A stretch of DNA of 64,000 bases from Mediterraneibacter faecis JCM 15917 (GTDB lineage: Bacteria > Bacillota > Clostridia > Lachnospirales > Lachnospiraceae). This document shows, one piece after another, positions 1-8,467 of the stretch. The stretch spans positions 1-64,000 of the forward strand of contig BBDW01000015.1 of NCBI GenBank assembly GCA_001312505.1, in the 5' to 3' direction. Position numbers and translations under genes: made by a program. Each line of letters opens with the position of its first letter. Position 1 is the stretch's first letter. Under the pieces are notes generated by a model, which did not search any database, was not told the DNA's origin, and saw only the letters and a list, made by a program, of their open reading frames with translations.

Positions 1-791
1 GATTCCCCTTCTTTTATACCTTCTTTTATGCCTTCTCTTATCCCTTCTTCTCTTTTTTCATCTAATTCATCTTTCATTAATTCTAATAACGCATTACACA
101 TATCTTGTTTTCCCTCCTTTAGTCGATTCTCGTTTGCTTTTACTATGATCTCCATAACAGCCTGATACAGCTGATCTTCTTTGTTCTTTTTATAATCCTC
201 TAAAAGCTGTCTGGTAACAGACATATCTTTCAGGGTATCTGTCAAACTATATAACCAAAGATTTTTCTCCGGTGACAACTGATTTGTTACAAGAACCTGA
301 ATCGGTAAGATATCTCCAATTACATAATAAATCCCTTCTTCCGGATTATCAATAGTGTAGTGGCGTACTTCTTTCAAATGTCGGATCAGTTCTCTTGGAT
401 ATCGTTTTGACACTAAGGTGATCGTCAGCTCCTGAATCGGAATTTCATTTACCTTCCCTGTATCTGCTTTATAAAAATTCGTATATCCATATACCTTATA
501 GAAATCATCCACAGAAAGTGAATCGGATGGTGATTTATATTCGATAATATTATACTTGCGGAATATTTTTCCGATATTTTTATGGATCGGCTCCGCATTC
601 TTCTTTTTAATAATCAACACATCAATTGCCATTGGCTTTGAACTTAATAGATACTCTCGCTCAAACTTTAATTTTTCTTTTTCTTCTCTGAATTCAATCT
701 GTAAGTCTGCATAAAATGCAGGGTGCCACTGAAGCAGCTTTCCATCTGTCGGTTGTTGTTTTTCCGGCAATTGTTTTCTCTTTTGTTTCAT
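1..791 (-). CDS. Rpn/PD-(D/E)XK-like protein, partial (C-terminus beyond left edge)
   Basis: An open frame of about 263 codons runs from an ATG at 791 leftwards to the window edge without a stop, so the C-terminus is missing. An AGGAGG site lies 6-7 bases upstream of the ATG. The protein starts MKQKRKQLPEKQQ and contains LLQWHPAFYADLQIEF, then MAIDVLIIKKK and NIIEYKSPSD. The spaced D and E-x-K residues resemble a PD-(D/E)XK nuclease core as in the Rpn (recombination-promoting nuclease/putative transposase) group. The last visible part repeats REGIKEGIKEG, the charged tail common in that group. Similar Lachnospiraceae proteins are, from memory, often misnamed 3-isopropylmalate dehydrogenase; nothing here supports an enzyme of leucine synthesis. 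The nuclease role is inference from motif shape. Confidence 0.7.
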   Translation of the reverse strand, partial: MKQKRKQLPEKQQPTDGKLLQWHPAFYADLQIEFREEKEKLKFEREYLLSSKPMAIDVLIIKKKNAEPIHKNIGKIFRKYNIIEYKSPSDSLSVDDFYKVYGYTNFYKADTGKVNEIPIQELTITLVSKRYPRELIRHLKEVRHYTIDNPEEGIYYVIGDILPIQVLVTNQLSPEKNLWLYSLTDTLKDMSVTRQLLEDYKKNKEDQLYQAVMEIIVKANENRLKEGKQDMCNALLELMKDELDEKREEGIREGIKEGIKEGE

Positions 792-1154
792 CTAAGAGAC
801 CTCCTTATGTGATTTTCACAGAAGTTCTCTCTATCAGAAAACCTCTGCTTTAAATAATGGATTTTAAAAGCATGAATTTTCTGATTTGGCAGGTACGTTC
901 TACCTGTAATGAAACTTTTATATGAATTTAGATGTTTTAGAAAATATGCTTTGAAATAGAATAACATATTTATGTACAATATTCAATGCGTTTTGATAAT
1001 AACTTACAACATCTTTTTACACAAAAAAAGAGAATTGTGTTATGATAGAATCAAGAATAAAAAGCTTTATGCGTAAAGATAATTGTGCAAATTTTTTACG
1101 AACAGAGAAGCTTTATATTATTGCAACTTATTATAGTGAGAGAGGTGCTTTCGG
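792..1154. other. Intergenic, divergent promoters expected
   Basis: This AT-rich gap separates two divergently oriented genes. A possible -10 (TATGAT, 1041-1046) for the downstream kinase gene is preceded by a poor -35 (TTTACA, 1016-1021, 19-base spacer). I see no convincing gene or structured RNA. A 63-codon minus-strand frame at 788-979 has no family character and no ribosome site. Confidence 0.4.
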
Positions 1155-3542
1155 ATGGACAGCTTTGGAAAAAAGATGCATAAAAAACGAAATTACAGTA
1201 AGATTTTAATGGTAACATTACTTTTGATTATTTTATGCTGTCCTATATCCGTTTTAGCGAAAAACAAAAATTCGTTAAGTGCGCAGAAAAATCACAGACT
1301 TTTATTTATCAGTTCTTATTCTTATAATTGGTCTACGGTTCCTTCACAGATAGAAGGAATTCAGTCGAAGTTGGATTCAAATATTTCTTTGGATATTGAA
1401 TTTATGGATACAAAACAAATAAACACTGAAATGGCGGAACAACTGCTTTATGATAAATTACGCTATAAAGAGCAGCATGACGGGGGGGAGTATGATGCGG
1501 TGATCGCAGGTGATGATGCGGCACTTGTTTTTGCTATGTTATATAAGGATGAATTATTCTACAAAACTCCGATCGTGTTTGAGGGGATTAATAATATTGA
1601 ATATGCCAAAGAGGTGAGTCAGGATCCGTTTGTTACAGGTGTGATCGAAAGGTTTTCTTATAAAGAAAATTTGGAATTTGCAAAGAAGATTGAACCACAG
1701 GCAAAAAATATTGTGGCAATTGTAGATAATACAGTGACAGGAATTGGTGAGCAGCAGCAATTTTATGCCCAGGAAGAGGAATATCCAGAGTTCACGTTTG
1801 ATGTGATCAATGGTTCACTGCTGACACAGCAGCAGATTCTTGACCGTATTTCTGCGATAGATAAGGATACTATTTTAATTTACCTGATTCTTTCGGAAGA
1901 TGTGAATGGAAATATCTATACGAATGAACAGGTTTGCCAGATTATAAAGGAATATGCAAAGGTTCCGGTTTTTCGTTTTGTTCAGGCGGGAATCGGTGAA
2001 GGCGTTTTAGGCGGAAATATTGTATCACATAGGAAATCTGGTGAGATTGCTGCGCAAATGGTTATGGAGATATTTAAAGGCACTGATTTATCTGAGATAT
2101 CAATGATGGATGAAAGTCCGAATGAATATTATCTGGACCAACAAGTGTTAGATGAATTTAATATTTCTAAAAATCTGATACCGAATGTTGCGGAAGTGAT
2201 CAATCAGAAAGATGGATTTTGGAAATTGTATGGTAAAGTGATCCTTGCTGTTTTTAGTATCTCAGTAGTTATTATGCTTGCGATACTGGTGAGGATTCGT
2301 ACTGTTTATGCGCGGCGCAGATATGCAGAGCTGGAAAAAAGCAATCATCAGTTAGAAGAGGCGGTAGCTGAGGCGCAGGCAGCAACACAGGCGAAAAGCC
2401 AATTTCTGCATAGCATGTCGCACGATATCCGAACACCGATGAATGCGATAGTCGGATTTACTAAAATTGCGATGAAACAGAATTCAAATGCAGAAGTAGG
2501 AGACTGTTTGCAGAAGATTTCAAATAGTTCAGAACATTTACTGTCATTGATCAGTGACGTACTTGATATCAGCAGGATAGAGAATGGGAAGCCGGTTTAT
2601 ACCCCCCCTGTTCCGACAGAACTGTATTCTGCAGCAGACAAGGTACGAGATATCATACAGGGATTGACTGGTGAAAAAGAATTGATCTTTCATACAGAGA
2701 TACCATTTTCAAATCAGAAGTGTATGGTACTTACAGACCCACTTCGTATTCAGGAAGTATTGGTCAATATTCTTGGAAATGCAGTGAAATTTACAGATGC
2801 TGGTGGTACGATTTCATTTATTATGAAGATAAATCCAGGGGGGGAAGATGAAAAGCATATAATAGTGAAGTATATCATTACCGATACGGGGCGTGGAATG
2901 AGCAGTGAGTTCCTTCCTCATGTTTTTGATGAATTTTCACAGGAACGGTCTGGAGCAAGAACACAGTATAAAGGGACAGGACTTGGCATGGCGATCACAA
3001 AGCATTACATTGATGCGATGGGTGGGACAATTCAGGTTGAAAGTAAGCTTGGCGAGGGAACCACATTTGTTGTAGAGTTACCGATGGAAATTCTATCTGT
3101 TAACGAAATGGAGAACTCAGATCAGACGGATCAAAAGAATTCTGAAATGCAGTTACAGGGAAAGTGTGTTTTGATTGCAGAAGATAATGAGCTGAATGCG
3201 GAGATTCTGGAAACGTTGCTTCAAGATAAAGGAATACAATATGTCAGGGCTGAAAATGGAAAAGAGGCGTTGAATCTGTTTGCTGCTCATCCGGAAGGGA
3301 GTTTTGATGCAATTCTTATGGATATTATGATGCCGGAGATGGATGGTTATGAAGCAACGAGAAGAATAAGGAGCATGAAAGATCGTCCAGATGGAGAAAA
3401 GATTCCAATCATTGCCATGACAGCAAATGCTTTTGCGGAAGATATGCAGGCATCTCTGGCAGCAGGGATGAATGCACATCTGACAAAGCCGATAGAGATA
3501 GACAGTCTCATAAGGACAATTTCGAACCAACTGAAGAAATAA
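1155..3542 (+). CDS. Hybrid sensor histidine kinase with periplasmic-binding-like sensor and receiver domain
   Basis: This 795-residue membrane protein senses an outside signal and passes phosphate through a kinase to its own receiver domain. An uncleaved N-terminal membrane segment (about residues 14-35) is followed by an extracytoplasmic domain (about 45-350) resembling the ABC_sub_bind family. A second membrane segment (about 363-385) and a short coiled coil come next. The HisKA box FLHSMSHDIRTPMNAI carries the likely phosphorylated His423. The ATPase part shows GNAVKFTDAGG, DTGRGM and GTGLGMAI. The C-terminal receiver has an EDN acid pair, Asp723 in LMDIMMPEMDG, and KPI. No separate output protein lies beside it; nrdG follows after 52 bases. 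Three homopolymers (G7 1482-1488, C7 2602-2608, G7 2838-2844) stay in frame and may each add one residue. The ligand is unknown. Confidence 0.9.
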   Translation: MDSFGKKMHKKRNYSKILMVTLLLIILCCPISVLAKNKNSLSAQKNHRLLFISSYSYNWSTVPSQIEGIQSKLDSNISLDIEFMDTKQINTEMAEQLLYDKLRYKEQHDGGEYDAVIAGDDAALVFAMLYKDELFYKTPIVFEGINNIEYAKEVSQDPFVTGVIERFSYKENLEFAKKIEPQAKNIVAIVDNTVTGIGEQQQFYAQEEEYPEFTFDVINGSLLTQQQILDRISAIDKDTILIYLILSEDVNGNIYTNEQVCQIIKEYAKVPVFRFVQAGIGEGVLGGNIVSHRKSGEIAAQMVMEIFKGTDLSEISMMDESPNEYYLDQQVLDEFNISKNLIPNVAEVINQKDGFWKLYGKVILAVFSISVVIMLAILVRIRTVYARRRYAELEKSNHQLEEAVAEAQAATQAKSQFLHSMSHDIRTPMNAIVGFTKIAMKQNSNAEVGDCLQKISNSSEHLLSLISDVLDISRIENGKPVYTPPVPTELYSAADKVRDIIQGLTGEKELIFHTEIPFSNQKCMVLTDPLRIQEVLVNILGNAVKFTDAGGTISFIMKINPGGEDEKHIIVKYIITDTGRGMSSEFLPHVFDEFSQERSGARTQYKGTGLGMAITKHYIDAMGGTIQVESKLGEGTTFVVELPMEILSVNEMENSDQTDQKNSEMQLQGKCVLIAEDNELNAEILETLLQDKGIQYVRAENGKEALNLFAAHPEGSFDAILMDIMMPEMDGYEATRRIRSMKDRPDGEKIPIIAMTANAFAEDMQASLAAGMNAHLTKPIEIDSLIRTISNQLKK

Positions 3543-3594
3543 CATGGGAAGATGTGATCCTGATATTAATAAGAAATAGAAAAGAGGATTCAAA

Positions 3595-4134
3595 GTGAAC
3601 TACGGAGAAATTAAAAAATGTGATATTGCAAATGGAGAGGGTGTTCGTGTTGCCCTTTTCGTGTCAGGCTGCAGGCATCATTGTAAGGGATGTTTTAACA
3701 GTATGACATGGGATTTTAATTATGGAAAGAAATTTACGGAAGAAACAGAAGAAGAGATTCTGGAAGCGTTGAAGCCGAATTATATTGATGGACTGTCATT
3801 GCTTGGTGGCGAACCATTCGAACCGGAGAATCAGGAAGTGCTTGTGAAGCTTTTAAGAAAAGTGAAGGAACGTTATCCGGAGAAGAACATCTGGTGTTAC
3901 AGCGGTTATTTGTTCGATGAGGAACTGAAGAAAGAAAGCAGGGCAAGATGTGAGTATACAGATGAGATGCTTTCTATGCTGGACGTACTTGTGGATGGAA
4001 GATTTGAGGAAGATAAGAAAAATATTACACTGCTGTTCAGAGGTTCGGAAAATCAGCGCTTGATTGATGTGAAGAAATCACTGGAACAGGGACAGGTTGT
4101 AGAATGGAAACCGGCAATAAAAAGAGGACTTTAA
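3595..4134 (+). CDS. nrdG: Anaerobic ribonucleotide reductase-activating protein
   Basis: This 179-residue radical SAM activase makes the glycyl radical on the anaerobic class III ribonucleotide reductase NrdD. The radical SAM cysteines appear as GCRHHCKGC, followed by NSMTWDFNYGKKFT, typical of NrdG. The SAM-binding GGEPF motif sits near residue 70 (LLGGEPFEPEN). The start is a GTG at 3595 preceded by AGAGGA, with 6 bases between. NrdG commonly lies next to nrdD, but no nrdD is in this window; upstream is a sensor kinase and downstream the leuS T-box promoter. Length fits the family. The assignment is secure at family level. Which reductase it serves cannot be seen here. Confidence 0.92.
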   Translation: MNYGEIKKCDIANGEGVRVALFVSGCRHHCKGCFNSMTWDFNYGKKFTEETEEEILEALKPNYIDGLSLLGGEPFEPENQEVLVKLLRKVKERYPEKNIWCYSGYLFDEELKKESRARCEYTDEMLSMLDVLVDGRFEEDKKNITLLFRGSENQRLIDVKKSLEQGQVVEWKPAIKRGL

Positions 4135-4147
4135 GCGGAAAAAAGCC

Positions 4148-4176
4148 TTGACTTATATTCATATAGTTTTTATAAT
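4148..4176 (+). promoter_or_regulatory. Promoter of the leuS T-box leader
   Basis: TTGACT (4148-4153) and a consensus TATAAT (4171-4176) are separated by exactly 17 bases. The start of transcription would be near 4183, giving a leader of about 290 bases before leuS. Confidence 0.8.
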
Positions 4177-4189
4177 AAGTAGGTATATT

Positions 4190-4450
4190 GTAAAAACGCA
4201 GATGAGGAGTAGTAGAAGGAAAAGATGCTTTTCAGAGAGCTGTCGGCAGGTGTGAGGCAGCAGCACAGACTTTGAACTGACCTCGGAGTTCTTTCGGTGA
4301 AAAGATGTTATATTGATTAGCTGAAGGCGGGAGTTCCCGTTATAGAATAAATGAGTGCATTTGGCGTTGAGCCGGATGAATAAGAGTGGTACCACGGAAT
4401 TAAAGCCTTTTCGTCTCTTGAATATATGAGAAGAAGAGGCTTTCTTTATA
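4190..4450 (+). ncRNA. T-box riboswitch (tRNA-sensing leader) of leuS
   Basis: The leader has the order expected of a T-box: a promoter, a long structured 5' part, the T-box core AGAGTGGTACCACGG (4383-4397), then a terminator stem (AAAGCCT near 4402-4408 pairing with AGGCTTT at 4437-4443) followed by T-rich sequence. Uncharged tRNA should stabilise the antiterminator and allow leuS transcription. The sequence CTGACCTCGG near 4279-4288 may hold a CTC leucine specifier, but I did not fold the stem I loop, so that codon is tentative. Leucine specificity rests mainly on the downstream gene. Confidence 0.85.
4402..4449 (+). terminator. T-box regulated terminator upstream of leuS
   Basis: AAAGCCTtttcgtctc pairs with gagaagaagAGGCTTT and is followed by a T-rich run just before the leuS ribosome site. 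It competes with the antiterminator formed by the T-box core 5 bases upstream. Confidence 0.75.
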
Positions 4451-4475
4451 TTGATGAAAGAGAGGAATTACGTAC

Positions 4476-6908
4476 ATGGGTACAAAGATTGTTTACAATC
4501 ACAAAGCCATTGAGAAAAAATGGCGTGAGAAATGGGAAGAGACACCGGTCAATCCAAGAAATGGAAAAGACGGAAACAAGAAGCCAAAATATTACTGCCT
4601 GGATATGTTCCCGTATCCATCAGGAAATGGTCTTCATGTAGGGCATTGGAGAGGATATGTAATCTCTGATGTATGGAGCCGCTATAAATTACAGCAGGGA
4701 TATTACATTGTTCATCCAATGGGATGGGATGCTTTCGGTCTTCCGGCTGAGAACTATGCGATCAAGATGGGCGTTCACCCGGCAAAATCAACAGAGGCGA
4801 ACATCACGAACATCAAGAGACAGATCAATGATATTGCAGCACTGTATGACTGGGATATGGAAGTAAATACAACAGATCCTGAGTTCTACAAGTGGACACA
4901 GTGGATCTTCGTGAAGATGTTCAAGGAAGGTCTTGCTTATGAGAAAGAGTTCCCGATCAACTGGTGTCCGTCATGTAAGACAGGTCTTGCAAACGAAGAG
5001 GTTGTGAATGGTAAATGTGAGCGTTGCGGTGCAGAGGTTACAAAGAAGAACCTTCGTCAGTGGATGCTTCGTATCACAAAATATGCAGACCGTCTGTTGA
5101 ATGATCTTGATAAACTTGACTGGCCGGAGAAGGTTAAGAAGATGCAGGCTGACTGGATTGGAAAATCTTACGGTGCAGAAGTTGACTTCCCGGTAGAAGG
5201 AAGAGAGGAGAAAATCACTGTTTATACGACAAGACCGGATACACTTCACGGAGCTACATTTATGGTACTTGCTCCTGAACATGAACTGGCAGCATCTCTC
5301 GCAACAGATGAGACAAGAGAAGCTGTAGAAAAATACATTTATGATGCATCTATGAAGTCCAATGTTGACCGTATGCAGGATAAGGAGAAGACAGGTGTCT
5401 TCACAGGAAGCTATGCGATCAACCCACTGAATGGTGCAAAGACACCAATCTGGCTGTCTGATTATGTACTGGCTGACTACGGTACAGGAGCAATCATGTG
5501 TGTACCTGCACATGATGACCGTGACTTCGAGTTCGCAACAAAATTCAATATTCCGATCATTCAGGTTATCGCAAAAGACGGAGAAGAGATCGAGAATATG
5601 ACAGAGGCATATACAGATGCGGTCGGAACAATGATCAACTCCGGTGAGTGGAATGGTATGGAGTCTTCTGTGCTTAAGAAAGAAGCTCCGCATATGATTG
5701 AAGAGATGGGAATCGGACGCGCAACAGTAAACTACAAGCTGCGTGACTGGGTATTCTCCCGTCAGCGTTATTGGGGAGAGCCAATCCCGATCATTCACTG
5801 CCCGAAGTGTGGAAATGTTCCGGTGCCGGAAGAAGAACTCCCGCTTCGTCTGCCGGAGGTAGATTCCTACGAGCCAACAGGAACAGGTGAGTCACCGCTT
5901 GCTGCAATCGATGAGTGGGTAAACTGCAAGTGTCCGGTTTGTGGAAGCGATTCCAAGAGAGAGACAAACACAATGCCACAGTGGGCAGGCTCCTCCTGGT
6001 ATTTCCTGCGTTATGTAGATAATCATAATTCAGAAGCACTCGTTTCCAGAGAGAAAGCAGACGAGATGCTTCCGGTAGATATGTACATCGGTGGTGTAGA
6101 ACATGCTGTACTTCACCTTCTGTACTCCAGATTCTATACAAAATTCCTGTGCGATATCGGAGCAATTGACTTTGATGAGCCGTTCCGCAAACTGTTTAAT
6201 CAAGGAATGATCACAGGTAAGAACGGAATTAAGATGAGTAAGTCTAAAGGAAATGTTGTATCACCGGATGATCTCGTACGTGATTACGGATGTGACTCCC
6301 TGAGAATGTATGAGCTCTTCGTAGGACCACCGGAGCTGGATGCAGAGTGGGATGACCGTGGAATTGACGGTGTAAACCGTTTCCTGAAACGTCTCTGGAA
6401 CATCCTTATGGATAGCAAAGAGAAGGATATTCAGCCTACAAAAGAGATGATCAAACTTCGTCACAGAATGGTTTATGACATCACAACAAGACTTGAAAGC
6501 TTCAGCCTGAATACAGTTATTTCCGGATTTATGGAATATAACAACAAGTTCATGGAAATTGCAAAGAAAGAGGGCGGAATCGACAAAGAGACACTCGAGA
6601 CAATCGCAGTACTTCTTTCTCCATTCGCACCACACTTTGCAGAAGAGATGTGGGAGCAGCTTGGACATGAAGAGACAATCTTCAATGCAGGATGGCCAAA
6701 ATATGATGAGAACGAGATGAAAGATGATGAGATCAAGATTCCGGTTCAGATCAACGGTAAGACAAAAGCTGTAATCGAGATTCCAGCTGATATCTCTAAA
6801 GATGATGCAATCGCAGCAGGTAAAGAGGCAATCGCTGATAAGCTGACAGGAAATGTGATCAAGGAGATCTATGTTCCGAAGAAGATTATCAATATTGTAA
6901 TGAAATAA
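4476..6908 (+). CDS. leuS: Leucyl-tRNA synthetase
   Basis: This 810-residue cytoplasmic enzyme charges tRNA-Leu with leucine. It is a class I synthetase: the HIGH-type motif is HVGH (from His54, in FPYPSGNGLHVGHWRGY) and KMSKS occurs at residues 586-590. The connective polypeptide shows the editing region (TTRPDTLHGATFMVLAPEH, and the GTGAIMCVPAHDDRD threonine-rich pocket). Zinc-type cysteine pairs appear in NWCPSCKTGL/CERCG and HCPKCG/CPVCGS. An AGAGGAA site lies about 9 bases before the ATG at 4476. It is a single gene under T-box control, followed by a probable terminator. Unlike many genes here it has no frame break, so it serves as an internal standard of sequence quality. Confidence 0.98.
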   Translation: MGTKIVYNHKAIEKKWREKWEETPVNPRNGKDGNKKPKYYCLDMFPYPSGNGLHVGHWRGYVISDVWSRYKLQQGYYIVHPMGWDAFGLPAENYAIKMGVHPAKSTEANITNIKRQINDIAALYDWDMEVNTTDPEFYKWTQWIFVKMFKEGLAYEKEFPINWCPSCKTGLANEEVVNGKCERCGAEVTKKNLRQWMLRITKYADRLLNDLDKLDWPEKVKKMQADWIGKSYGAEVDFPVEGREEKITVYTTRPDTLHGATFMVLAPEHELAASLATDETREAVEKYIYDASMKSNVDRMQDKEKTGVFTGSYAINPLNGAKTPIWLSDYVLADYGTGAIMCVPAHDDRDFEFATKFNIPIIQVIAKDGEEIENMTEAYTDAVGTMINSGEWNGMESSVLKKEAPHMIEEMGIGRATVNYKLRDWVFSRQRYWGEPIPIIHCPKCGNVPVPEEELPLRLPEVDSYEPTGTGESPLAAIDEWVNCKCPVCGSDSKRETNTMPQWAGSSWYFLRYVDNHNSEALVSREKADEMLPVDMYIGGVEHAVLHLLYSRFYTKFLCDIGAIDFDEPFRKLFNQGMITGKNGIKMSKSKGNVVSPDDLVRDYGCDSLRMYELFVGPPELDAEWDDRGIDGVNRFLKRLWNILMDSKEKDIQPTKEMIKLRHRMVYDITTRLESFSLNTVISGFMEYNNKFMEIAKKEGGIDKETLETIAVLLSPFAPHFAEEMWEQLGHEETIFNAGWPKYDENEMKDDEIKIPVQINGKTKAVIEIPADISKDDAIAAGKEAIADKLTGNVIKEIYVPKKIINIVMK

Positions 6909-6929
6909 TTCGAATAAATGAGAAATGGC

Positions 6930-6962
6930 GCAGATGGTAGAGATATTGTCTGCGTTATTTTT
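6930..6962 (+). terminator. Probable terminator of leuS
   Basis: CGCAGA (6930-6935) pairs with TCTGCG (6950-6955) around a 14-base loop and is followed by TTATTTTTG. The stem is short, so the call is moderate. Confidence 0.5.
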
Positions 6963-7043
6963 GATGTTTAACTTTATGATTTCGTAGTTTCTAAGAGGAG
7001 AGAAATATAGTAAGGTTAAAGATTTCCAGCGTCCTTGCAATGA

Positions 7044-7085
7044 TACGTAAAATACGTTGACACACGTATTTTTACGTAGTATTAT
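7044..7085 (+). promoter_or_regulatory. hicB promoter embedded in an inverted-repeat operator
   Basis: TTGACA (7057-7062) and TATTAT (7080-7085) have a 17-base spacer. The left arm TACGTAAAATACGT (7044-7057) and right arm ACGTATTTTTACGTA (7064-7078) form a near-perfect inverted repeat overlapping the -35 and filling the spacer. This is the expected layout for autorepression by the ribbon-helix-helix protein encoded just downstream. Confidence 0.7.
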
Positions 7086-7139
7086 TACTTAAACAAGCAG
7101 GGCTTAGATAGTCCTGTCGCTTGAAAGAGAGGTTATTTG

Positions 7140-7550
7140 ATGAAGAATAGATTATTTTATCCAGCTGTTTTTCATAAAGCAGAAGAAGGCGGTTTCTGGG
7201 TTAGCTTTCCAGATTTTCCTGAATGCATGACACAGGGCGATAGCATGGATGAAGCATATGAAATGGCGATAGATGCATTAGGTTTGTTATTGTCCAGTAT
7301 AGAAGATGAAGGAACTGATATCCCAAAAGCATCAGAATTTGAAACGGTGGATCCCGAAGATGGGATTTTGGTAATTATAGAATTTGATATGGCAGAGTAT
7401 CGGAGAAAGCACAGATCAAGGGCTGTAAAAAAGACGCTCAGTATTCCAGAATGGTTAAATGAAGCGGCTATTCGAGAGAATCTTAATTTCTCTCAGATTC
7501 TTCAAGAAGCGCTTATGATGAAATTAGGAGTAAATGGAAGACAGCGGTAA
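7140..7550 (+). CDS. hicB: HicB-family antitoxin/repressor, apparently orphan
   Basis: This 136-residue protein has the HicB layout. The N-terminal partial RNase H-like domain reads LFYPAVFHKAEEGGFWVSFPDFPECMTQGDSMDEAYEMAIDAL. The C-terminal helix region [30 protein letters not shown] is typical of a ribbon-helix-helix DNA-binding tail. HicB antitoxins neutralise HicA mRNA interferases and repress their own operon. No HicA-like small frame was found upstream (6963-7139) or downstream. The ATG at 7140 is preferred over the TTG at 7137 because GAGAGG lies 7 bases upstream of it. The strong inverted repeat in the promoter fits autoregulation. It may be a solitary regulator or the survivor of a lost toxin-antitoxin pair. 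Confidence 0.85.
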   Translation: MKNRLFYPAVFHKAEEGGFWVSFPDFPECMTQGDSMDEAYEMAIDALGLLLSSIEDEGTDIPKASEFETVDPEDGILVIIEFDMAEYRRKHRSRAVKKTLSIPEWLNEAAIRENLNFSQILQEALMMKLGVNGRQR

Positions 7551-7587
7551 TATGTCTAAAAATTGTTCCTAAGCCCTTTGTGTATTA

Positions 7588-8163
7588 TTAAATCCTTGGA
7601 TGTTCCACAAGATCAAATGCAGAGTTATGAATCAGATAATCATAAGCAGCTGCAATCTCTTCCGGGGGGGTATATGTGATATCATGCATGATTGCATATT
7701 TTACAGAATCTGCGAGCCCAAAGGTATAAAAGCGTGCAATCGTCTCGCGGCTGAGTATCTGGAGCTTCGCAGGTGATTTCAATGGATATTTGTTTAATAA
7801 TGTAAGCAATGTATCATAAATAAATTGGAACATCAGATTGTCAAAGGAGTTGGCTCCTTCGATTAAATAAAGTTTCTTATAAAATTCTTTGTCTTTAGAA
7901 AGACAGGTGAAAAGAAGACGGAGAAGATTGTCTTCCATGTCATTTTCAATGAGTACCCGGATTTTATCTTTGATTTCCTTTTCGAGGATATATTCGAGAA
8001 TTTCATACTTGTCCTGAAAATGTTTATAAAAAGTCGGACGGATTACATCAGCTCCGTCGGTGATCATCTTAACTGTAATCTTTTCAAAAGGCATCTTCAT
8101 AATAAGTTCCTTGAAAGAGAGTGTCAGCAGGTCTTTTGTCAGTTCTTTTTTCTCTTCTGTCAT
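7588..8163 (-). CDS. TetR/AcrR-family transcriptional regulator
   Basis: This 191-residue protein has an N-terminal TetR helix-turn-helix (TKDLLTLSFKELIMKMPFEKITVKMITDGADVIRPTFYKHFQDKYEIL), with the characteristic FYKHFxDKxxIL end, and an all-helical C-terminal ligand domain. The overall look resembles the DhaS/TetR_C_8 type regulators of Firmicutes. A ribosome site (GAAAGGA) precedes the ATG. It is divergent from the radical SAM gene at 8468, with a shared regulatory gap containing an inverted repeat (8242-8267), so that gene is the first candidate target. A C/G run (G7 on the plus strand, 7664-7670) encodes Pro-Pro in TYTPPEEI and may include an artificial residue. Confidence 0.88.
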   Translation of the reverse strand: MTEEKKELTKDLLTLSFKELIMKMPFEKITVKMITDGADVIRPTFYKHFQDKYEILEYILEKEIKDKIRVLIENDMEDNLLRLLFTCLSKDKEFYKKLYLIEGANSFDNLMFQFIYDTLLTLLNKYPLKSPAKLQILSRETIARFYTFGLADSVKYAIMHDITYTPPEEIAAAYDYLIHNSAFDLVEHPRI

Positions 8164-8467
8164 TTGTTCAAATCCTTTCTACAATGGAAATATTATACCA
8201 TAAAAAAGAGAATGTGATTAAAAAAGTTTCTAAGATTGACAGTTCTTTAACGTGACTTTTCAAGAACATAGTGTTGAGATTTCTTGATATTTCGGATACA
8301 TTTCACATGATTTGTAGCCGAAAAAGAACAACAGAAAGAAAATGTTCAAACCACAACACATTCAAAAAAATCTGAATCTTACATGAAAAAAAGGAAAATG
8401 CTAAAGTATGGAATAATAGCTTATACTTAAGAAAGGTTCCTTGAAAAGTAAGGAAAAGGTGAAAAAA
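8164..8467. promoter_or_regulatory. Divergent regulatory region between tetR and radical SAM gene
   Basis: The gap holds GTTCTT (8242-8247) and AAGAAC (8262-8267), a 6-base inverted repeat with a 14-base centre that could be a TetR-type operator. TATACT near 8431-8436 is a possible -10 for the plus-strand gene, but its -35 is unclear. No gene is seen. Confidence 0.35.

Noticed and set aside
4971..5798. A 275-codon minus-strand open frame inside leuS, and similar long antisense frames (e.g. 6261-7040, 15747-16118, 44005-44682)
   Set aside because: They are antisense to well-recognised genes, are cysteine/histidine/leucine-rich as expected from reverse reading of coding DNA, and have no family character or ribosome sites.
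6963..7139. A hicA toxin gene before hicB
   Set aside because: No frame of about 60 codons with the HicA histidine motif was found on either strand.
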